Shown here in pieces: positions 5,473 to 9,690 of a DNA stretch of 9,690 bases (within the stretch, counting starts at the first letter, position 1; each line of letters starts with the position of its first letter). The notes under the pieces were generated by a model. The model made no database searches. It was not told the origin of the DNA and was given only the letters and a program-made list of their open reading frames with translations. The stretch is from Bacteroidota bacterium. Lineage in GTDB: Bacteria > Bacteroidota > Bacteroidia > Flavobacteriales_D > Crocinitomicaceae. The stretch spans positions 1-9,690 of the forward strand of contig VGMK01000066.1 in assembly GCA_016866375.1 (NCBI GenBank). The letters are read 5' to 3'. The translations under genes and the position numbers were made by a program.

Positions 5473-7255
5473 AGCTTGCTCCTTCCTCACTGGAGGAAAC
5501 CAATTTTCTTGGGTTGATAAACAATTCTCTGCCGTAATGCGTTGCGTGATTCGCTTTTGAAATGGGGGTTCTATCTGTAAAATTGTCACTTAGGCAAATC
5601 AATTCCCCTTTTTTTGCATCAAGTCTTAAAATATCTCCTGTTCGAATTTTAGCGATTGCGCCTCCATCGTGAGCTTCAGGAGTAAGGTGTATCGCCGCAG
5701 GAACTTTTCCTGAAGCTCCTGACATTCTTCCATCAGTAACAAGAGCTACTTTATACCCTTTTTTTTGCAGCACCGTTAGCGTTGGGGTTAATTGATGAAG
5801 CTCAGGCATTCCATTTTGTTTTGGGCCTTGAAAAGGTAGCACCGCAATGAAATCTTTATTAAGTTCACCTTTCTTAAATGCAACTAGTAAATCTTCTTGC
5901 TCGCTAAAGACGATGGAGGGAGCTTCCACGATTAAATGTTCATCTGATACAGCAGCGGTTTTTATTACCGATCGTCCTATGTTTCCTTTTAAAATTTTAA
6001 TCCCACCATCTTTTGAAAACGAATCTGACACTGAACGGATGATGGCGGTGTTAAGGCTTTCTTTGGCTCCTTTTCTCCAAACGAGTTCTCCATTTTGTAA
6101 AAAAGGTTCTTTTGTGAACGCACTTAAGCCTTTTCCAATAATTGTCATGACATCTTCGTGTAACAATCCATTTTCAAGCAATGTATGCATAACAAAGCTC
6201 ATTCCACCGCTCGCATGAAAATGGTTGACATCAGCAGCCCCATTGGGGTACATGCGCGTGAGCAAGGGAACAACATCTGATAAATCGGACATGTCGTCCC
6301 AATTAATGATAATTCCTGCGGCACGAGCAATAGCAATTAAATGAATGGTATGATTCGTTGATCCTCCGGTAGCGAGCAAACCAATAATTCCGTTTACAAT
6401 AACTTTTTCGGTTAAAATAGTACCTATCGCACGTTCCAAGCCCAATTTTGCATTTTTGATAACGGTTTTTACTGCCTCGCGGTTTAGAGCATCACGAAGC
6501 GGTGTTCCGGGATTAACAAAACTAGATCCGGGTAAATGAAGCCCCATTATTTCCATAAGCATTTGATTGCTATTGGCTGTTCCATAAAACGTACATGTTC
6601 CCGGAGAATGATAGGAATCTGATTCCCCCTTCAACAATTCGTCTCTTCCTATTTTTCCTTCTGCAAAATCTTGGCGTATTCTTGCTTTTTCTTCGTTGCT
6701 GATTCCGCTGGGCATAGGACCTCCTGGCACAAATACAGTGGGGAGATGCCCAAAACGAAGTGCACCCATTAATAATCCGGGCACTATCTTATCGCAAATA
6801 CCCAAACATAAAATCCCATCGAATACGCCGTGAGAGAGTCCAACAGCGGTCGACAAGGCTATGACATCTCTACTAAAAAGAGACAGTTCCATTCCCGGTT
6901 GGCCTTGGGTAACACCATCACACATTGCTGGAACCGCTCCAGCGACTTGGGCAGTAGCCCCAAATTCCCTTGCGTAGTTTCTTAGCTTATCTGGGTAGTT
7001 TTCGTATACTTTGTGTGCAGATAGCATATCGTTATAGGCTGTTATAATTCCAATGTTTTTAGCCGTATTTTCTGCGAGTAAGCTCTTGTCGTGTTGTTCG
7101 CATCCAGCCATAGCATGTGCCAAGTTTCCACAGTGCACCTTATTCCGAGATACTTCCTTTTCTAAAGCACCTTCAATTTGTCTCAAAAATGAGGCTCGCG
7201 TTATCTTACTTCTTTGTGCAATGCGCTCTGTGATTTGAATTATCTTGGTATTCAT
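5462..7255 (-). CDS. edd: Phosphogluconate dehydratase (Entner-Doudoroff pathway)
   Basis: Edd is a cytoplasmic iron-sulfur enzyme that dehydrates 6-phosphogluconate to 2-keto-3-deoxy-6-phosphogluconate (KDPG). The 597-residue length is close to E. coli Edd (603). Family blocks are ITAYNDMLSAHKVYENYP near 71-88, AMCDGVTQGQPGMELSLFSRD at 110-130, CDKIVPG at 154-160, SPGTCTFYGTANSNQM at 217-232, LATGGSTNHTIHL near 293-305, and VTDGRMSGASGKVP near 507-520. Cys-154 and Cys-221 sit where the family binds its [4Fe-4S] cluster, and Cys-112 is also conserved. The Edd-specific GTCTFYGTAN and AYNDMLSAH motifs separate it from dihydroxy-acid dehydratase (IlvD). Its ATG overlaps the pgl TGA in ATGA, so translation is probably coupled. 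It is the last gene of zwf-pgl-edd; no eda follows, since the next gene is convergent. Confidence 0.96.
   Translation of the reverse strand: MNTKIIQITERIAQRSKITRASFLRQIEGALEKEVSRNKVHCGNLAHAMAGCEQHDKSLLAENTAKNIGIITAYNDMLSAHKVYENYPDKLRNYAREFGATAQVAGAVPAMCDGVTQGQPGMELSLFSRDVIALSTAVGLSHGVFDGILCLGICDKIVPGLLMGALRFGHLPTVFVPGGPMPSGISNEEKARIRQDFAEGKIGRDELLKGESDSYHSPGTCTFYGTANSNQMLMEIMGLHLPGSSFVNPGTPLRDALNREAVKTVIKNAKLGLERAIGTILTEKVIVNGIIGLLATGGSTNHTIHLIAIARAAGIIINWDDMSDLSDVVPLLTRMYPNGAADVNHFHASGGMSFVMHTLLENGLLHEDVMTIIGKGLSAFTKEPFLQNGELVWRKGAKESLNTAIIRSVSDSFSKDGGIKILKGNIGRSVIKTAAVSDEHLIVEAPSIVFSEQEDLLVAFKKGELNKDFIAVLPFQGPKQNGMPELHQLTPTLTVLQKKGYKVALVTDGRMSGASGKVPAAIHLTPEAHDGGAIAKIRTGDILRLDAKKGELICLSDNFTDRTPISKANHATHYGRELFINPRKLVSSSEEGASFIL
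5483..5498 (+). terminator. Hairpin just after the TerC gene, possible weak terminator
   Basis: TTCCTC (5483-5488) and GAGGAA (5493-5498) form a 6-bp stem with a 4-nt ACTG loop, beginning 11 nt after the TerC stop and lying inside the 3' coding end of edd. T-rich sequence (AATTTTCTT) follows 4 nt later rather than immediately, so it is a poor match to an intrinsic terminator. The repeat could simply reflect the Ser-Ser-Glu-Glu codons of edd. Confidence 0.25.
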
Positions 7256-7911
7256 AACAAAATAAAGGTTTTGTGAATGTACTTACTAATTTTTGATATT
7301 GGTAAGTTTTGTTTTTTTGAATTATGGAAGATTTTTCTTTTTTTCTCTCCTGCCATCATTAATACCACTTGAGGACTGCTTTGAATCATTTTTGGAGTAC
7401 AGGAAAGGCGTCGTTGGGGATGTTTTGGTGAATTGGTTACCGCTGTTAACATTTCTGTTTCAAACGCAAGTTGTGAATTCATGTCGTTTGGAAAAATTGA
7501 TGCGGTGTGACCATCATCGCCCATGCCCAAGAGAATGTAATCGGCATTATAAAACGTTTGATATATTTTTTCAAGGGCTTCCTGATTAAGAAGGATATCC
7601 CCTAGATTATGAATCATACCTACAAAACAGGCATTTTTAGCCTTATTTTTCAGGAGGTATTTATGAATCAAAAGTTCGTTGGAATTTATGTCTGAGGTAT
7701 CGACAAAACGTTCATCGACCAATCCGATATGAATTTTTTCCCAAGGTAAGTCCAAAGATGACCATATTTTATACAATTCTATTGGACTTGATCCACCAGA
7801 TAGCAGAATTTTAGCATTTCCTTTTTCTGAAATCGTAGATGTGAGTGTTGAAATAAAATTCTCCGTAATTAAGCTTAAAAAAGATTCTTTGTCTTTTATT
7901 TCCTGAATCAT
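7252..7911 (-). CDS. pgl: 6-phosphogluconolactonase (DevB/SOL type)
   Basis: Pgl hydrolyses 6-phospho-D-glucono-1,5-lactone made by Zwf to 6-phosphogluconate, the substrate of Edd. From ATG 7911 the protein has 219 residues, slightly short for the family. Motifs seen are LSGGSSP at 37-43 (phosphate loop), VDERFV at 65-70, and GMGDDGHTASIFP at 129-141, which holds the catalytic His region. Two other ATGs lie upstream in frame (7938 and 7923), inside zwf. I prefer 7911 because it forms a 4-bp ATGA overlap with the zwf stop, exactly as at the pgl/edd junction, and because GGAAAGAAGA immediately before it is purine-rich. A second ATGA overlap joins it to edd. It is the middle gene of a tightly coupled three-gene operon. 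Confidence 0.93.
   Translation of the reverse strand: MIQEIKDKESFLSLITENFISTLTSTISEKGNAKILLSGGSSPIELYKIWSSLDLPWEKIHIGLVDERFVDTSDINSNELLIHKYLLKNKAKNACFVGMIHNLGDILLNQEALEKIYQTFYNADYILLGMGDDGHTASIFPNDMNSQLAFETEMLTAVTNSPKHPQRRLSCTPKMIQSSPQVVLMMAGEKKRKIFHNSKKQNLPISKISKYIHKTFILL
7257..7274 (-). promoter_or_regulatory. Hairpin directly before the edd start codon
   Basis: In the operon mRNA, ACAAAA (7274-7269) can pair with TTTTGT (7262-7257) across a 6-nt loop, ending 1 nt before the edd ATG and lying in the last codons of pgl. It may hide the edd start until a ribosome finishing pgl opens it. The stem is AU-rich with one G-C pair, so it is weak, and chance is a real alternative. Confidence 0.25.
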
Positions 7912-9389
7912 TCTTCTTTCCATGTTTTTGTTACCCAAGTCTCGTCCTCATCCAAAATGAGGTTTCCCGGCCCCCAGGATCCGGCCTCGTACAAAATATT
8001 TGGTTGATTGTTAGCTTTCCAACTTTCTGTTATCGATTCAATCCATGTCCAAGCTGCCTGCACTTCGTCCTGTCGCATAAACAACGTCTGATTACCTCGA
8101 ATAACATCTATAATGAGTCGCTCATAAGCTTCAGGGAATCTACTTTTGAACGTATCGCTGTAATCTAGTTTTAATGCTATAGGTTTGTAACGATAACCAC
8201 CAGGACCAGGTATTTTTGTCATTTGAATAAGCTCAATGCGCTCCTCAGGCTGCAATCGAATAATTAGTTTGTTGTTATTTAATTTTTCTTTGGAGGGAAA
8301 AATATTATGTCTTACCTCCTTGAAATTGATTACGATTTCGGAAAAACGTTTGATCATTCGTTTTCCTGTTCTCAGGTAGAACGGAATGTTTTTCCATCGC
8401 CAATTGTCCACATAGACCTTAACAGCGACAAAAGTTTCAGTTTTTGATTGGTATTTTTCAATATCTTCTAAATACGAGTTAACCTCACTGCCTTGAATCG
8501 TTCCCCGGGTATATTGCCCTTTTACTGTATCAGTCTGCACTGTTTTTTTAGTTAATGGCCTCAGAGAACGGAGCACTTTCAATTTTTCGTTGCGAACTTC
8601 ATCCGCCTCAAGCACAGAGGGAGGTTCCATAGCTACGAGACATAGAAGTTGAAGCAAGTGATTTTGAACCATGTCGAGTAATGCGCCACTACTGTCATAA
8701 TAAGCAGCTCGTTTTTCTACCCCGAGACTTTCGGCAACGGTAATTTGTATATTATCAATATGTTCAGAGTCCCAAGCCCTTTCAAAAAGGTTGTTCGCAA
8801 ATCGCAGTACCATGAGGTTTTGAACGGTTTCTTTACCCAAATAATGATCAATTCGATAGATTTGGGATTCCTGAAATGCTTCCGAGATTTCTATATTAAT
8901 GGCGTTGGAAGAGGCCAAGTTATGACCGAGGGGTTTTTCAATAACAACTTTACTTTTATCATTAACTAGCCCAGACTTTTTTAATGCCTTGGCAATTGGA
9001 CCAAATGCTGACGAAGGAGTTGAGAAATAATATATGTGTTGATATTTTGGGTTTTTATTCAGTATTTCAGCTAAGTTATTAAAACTGCTCGTTTCTTGAT
9101 TTTCTACTTGGATGAGTTCGATTTGATGAACGAACTTTTCAATTTCATCAGTCCTCATATGTTCACCTTCAGAAGTTTTTAAAAACTTTGTTAATTGTAC
9201 CGAAAATGACAATTTATTTGGGATTTTTCTTGTAATGGCAATTATTTTGTAATCTTTCTTAAATTGACCATCCCGATGACGATGGAATAATGCAGGGTAT
9301 ATTTTTCGGACTGCAAGGTCTCCATCACCGCCAAACACTACAATGTGAAATGAATCGAATTCCTCTAGGTGTTTATTTTTGTTAGTCAT
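7908..9389 (-). CDS. zwf: Glucose-6-phosphate dehydrogenase
   Basis: Zwf oxidises glucose-6-phosphate to 6-phosphogluconolactone with NAD(P)+, the shared entry to the oxidative pentose phosphate and Entner-Doudoroff routes. From ATG 9389 it has 493 residues, the usual size. The N-terminal Rossmann fold reads VVFGGDGDLAVRKIYPALF (17-35), with GGDGDL in place of the more frequent GASGDL. TRK at 53-55 supplies an Arg suited to the NADP 2'-phosphate. EKPLG follows at 151-155, the substrate signature RIDHYLGKE at 179-187, and GALLDMVQNH at 235-244 with the catalytic His-244. PFYLRTGKRM later in the chain is also a family block. The open frame continues 6 codons upstream to a TTG at 9407, but this lies in the -7 box, so ATG 9389 is the start. 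The stop overlaps the pgl start by 4 bp. It is the first gene of zwf-pgl-edd. Confidence 0.96.
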   Translation of the reverse strand: MTNKNKHLEEFDSFHIVVFGGDGDLAVRKIYPALFHRHRDGQFKKDYKIIAITRKIPNKLSFSVQLTKFLKTSEGEHMRTDEIEKFVHQIELIQVENQETSSFNNLAEILNKNPKYQHIYYFSTPSSAFGPIAKALKKSGLVNDKSKVVIEKPLGHNLASSNAINIEISEAFQESQIYRIDHYLGKETVQNLMVLRFANNLFERAWDSEHIDNIQITVAESLGVEKRAAYYDSSGALLDMVQNHLLQLLCLVAMEPPSVLEADEVRNEKLKVLRSLRPLTKKTVQTDTVKGQYTRGTIQGSEVNSYLEDIEKYQSKTETFVAVKVYVDNWRWKNIPFYLRTGKRMIKRFSEIVINFKEVRHNIFPSKEKLNNNKLIIRLQPEERIELIQMTKIPGPGGYRYKPIALKLDYSDTFKSRFPEAYERLIIDVIRGNQTLFMRQDEVQAAWTWIESITESWKANNQPNILYEAGSWGPGNLILDEDETWVTKTWKEE

Positions 9390-9404
9390 AATAAAATAAG
9401 GTGT

Positions 9405-9435
9405 CAAAATTACACTAAGTTAAGATTTATTCAAA
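9405..9435 (-). promoter_or_regulatory. zwf-pgl-edd promoter, TTTG-N19-TAATTTTG
   Basis: On the minus strand TTTG (9435-9432) and TAATTTTG (9412-9405) are separated by 19 nt, a full match to the Bacteroidota sigma-factor consensus in both boxes and spacing. Transcription would begin near 9398, giving a leader of only about 10 nt before ATG 9389. The A13 tract at 9437-9449 lies just upstream of the -33 box and could act as an UP-like element. Confidence 0.75.
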
Positions 9436-9436
9436 T

Positions 9437-9449
9437 AAAAAAAAAAAAA
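9437..9449 (+). repeat. Run of 13 A in the divergent zwf / lectin-like gene spacer
   Basis: Thirteen consecutive A on the plus strand lie between the zwf -33 box (9432-9435) and the -7 box of the rightward gene (9451-9458). The tract falls in the spacer of the rightward promoter, so a change in its length by strand slippage would change promoter spacing. It may instead be only an AT-rich bend. Confidence 0.6.
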
Positions 9450-9450
9450 T

Positions 9451-9458
9451 TAAATTTG
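9451..9458 (+). promoter_or_regulatory. -7 box of the rightward secreted-protein gene (TAAATTTG)
   Basis: TAAATTTG is a perfect TAnnTTTG match, 24 nt before the proposed TTG start at 9483. No TTG -33 box is present at the expected place; the nearest candidate is TTTA at 9426-9429, 21 nt upstream, with the A13 tract in between. Confidence 0.5.
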
Positions 9459-9482
9459 TTAATCTTTTTATTTCGAGAACGT

Positions 9483-9690
9483 TTGAAATTTTTAATAAAT
9501 TTAGTCAGTTTAGTTGTTATCACTGGTATACTTGTTTTTAACAACAAATACAATGCTCAGACCTATGTTTTTGCGCAGCTTACGGGGTCTCCTAATGTAA
9601 ATACAACCGGGTGGAATTTGACAGGTAGTGCTTACACGGGAGATACTGGTGGAGATACAGATCCTAATCCAAACGAACTTATTTTAACCA
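9483..9690 (+). CDS. Secreted protein, probable L-type-lectin-like domain (partial, 5' end only)
   Basis: An open frame runs from 9483 off the right edge (69 codons visible). There is no ATG in the proper place; a TTG at 9483 gives MKFLINLVSLVVITGILVF, a typical Sec signal peptide with Lys-2 and a hydrophobic core, ending near YNAQ (23-26). The mature start, TYVFAQLTGSPNVNTTGWNL and then TGSAYTGDTGGD, resembles, from memory, the beginning of large Bacteroidota extracellular proteins with a legume-lectin-like domain, often carrying a type IX secretion signal at the far end; that end is not visible. It is divergent from zwf. The reading frame and signal peptide are well supported, the start codon fairly, the domain name only moderately. 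It could be a cell-surface adhesin or glycan-binding protein. Confidence 0.62.
   Translation, partial: MKFLINLVSLVVITGILVFNNKYNAQTYVFAQLTGSPNVNTTGWNLTGSAYTGDTGGDTDPNPNELILT

Noticed and set aside
5847..6218. Plus-strand open frames opposite edd, pgl and zwf (5847-6218, 7053-7238, 7293-7589, 8745-8969)
   Set aside because: All are shadows of strongly recognised genes on the other strand; their translations resemble no protein family.
5462..7255. Dihydroxy-acid dehydratase (IlvD) instead of Edd
   Set aside because: The GTCTFYGTANSNQ and AYNDMLSAHKVY motifs, the 597-residue length and the zwf-pgl context fit Edd.
7912..7938. Longer pgl start at ATG 7938 or 7923
   Set aside because: ATG 7911 makes a 4-bp ATGA overlap with the zwf stop, matching the pgl/edd junction, and the extra residues (MGNKNMERR) show no family similarity.
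9390..9407. TTG start of zwf at 9407
   Set aside because: It lies inside the TAATTTTG -7 box of the zwf promoter; ATG 9389 is at the proper distance.
1..9690. Mobile element, phage, CRISPR or defence system
   Set aside because: No transposase, integrase, terminal inverted repeats, regular repeat array, nuclease or toxin-antitoxin pair was found; base composition is even and the genes are housekeeping or envelope genes.

Overview
The window is an AT-rich chromosomal segment that reads as Bacteroidota, most likely a member of the Flavobacteriia. The reasons are a bacillithiol-type bshC, promoters of the TTG-N(19-22)-TAnnTTTG kind, almost no Shine-Dalgarno sequences, and a secreted protein at the right edge that resembles the lectin-like exported proteins of this phylum. 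Base composition looks even throughout, and I see no transposase, integrase, tRNA, rRNA or CRISPR array. Most genes are recognisable housekeeping or metabolic genes, so the points of interest lie in gene arrangement and in small non-coding signals.

Layout. Positions 1-1073 (minus) hold the N-terminal two thirds of bshC, the cysteine-adding enzyme of bacillithiol synthesis. A 167-bp divergent spacer separates it from a small outer-membrane beta-barrel protein (1241-1837, plus). That gene converges on trxB, thioredoxin reductase (1847-2785, minus), across a 9-bp gap covered by a small palindrome. trxB is divergent from a two-gene plus-strand unit: a secreted subtilisin-like S8 protease (2919-4496), then, 4 bp later, a TerC/Alx-family membrane protein (4501-5472). 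The TerC gene overlaps the end of the next operon tail to tail by 11 bp. That operon is zwf-pgl-edd (9389 down to 5462, minus), joined by two 4-bp ATGA stop/start overlaps and driven by a clear promoter at 9405-9435. Divergent from zwf, behind a run of 13 A, begins a secreted protein with a probable TTG start (9483 onward), cut by the window edge.

How the genes work together. zwf, pgl and edd catalyse glucose-6-phosphate to 6-phosphogluconolactone to 6-phosphogluconate to KDPG, the upper Entner-Doudoroff route, which also yields NAD(P)H. The KDPG aldolase gene (eda) and gnd are not in the window. bshC and trxB both serve cytoplasmic thiol redox balance and carry an identical 14-nt element upstream of their starts, a possible hint of common control. 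The protease-TerC pair may link an exported enzyme to metal export, by analogy with TerC-family proteins that metallate secreted enzymes in Bacillus; this is inference only.

Several start codons were moved inward from the longest open frame because the extra codons overlap promoter boxes (the beta-barrel gene, trxB, zwf) or because a 4-bp overlap fixes the start (pgl).
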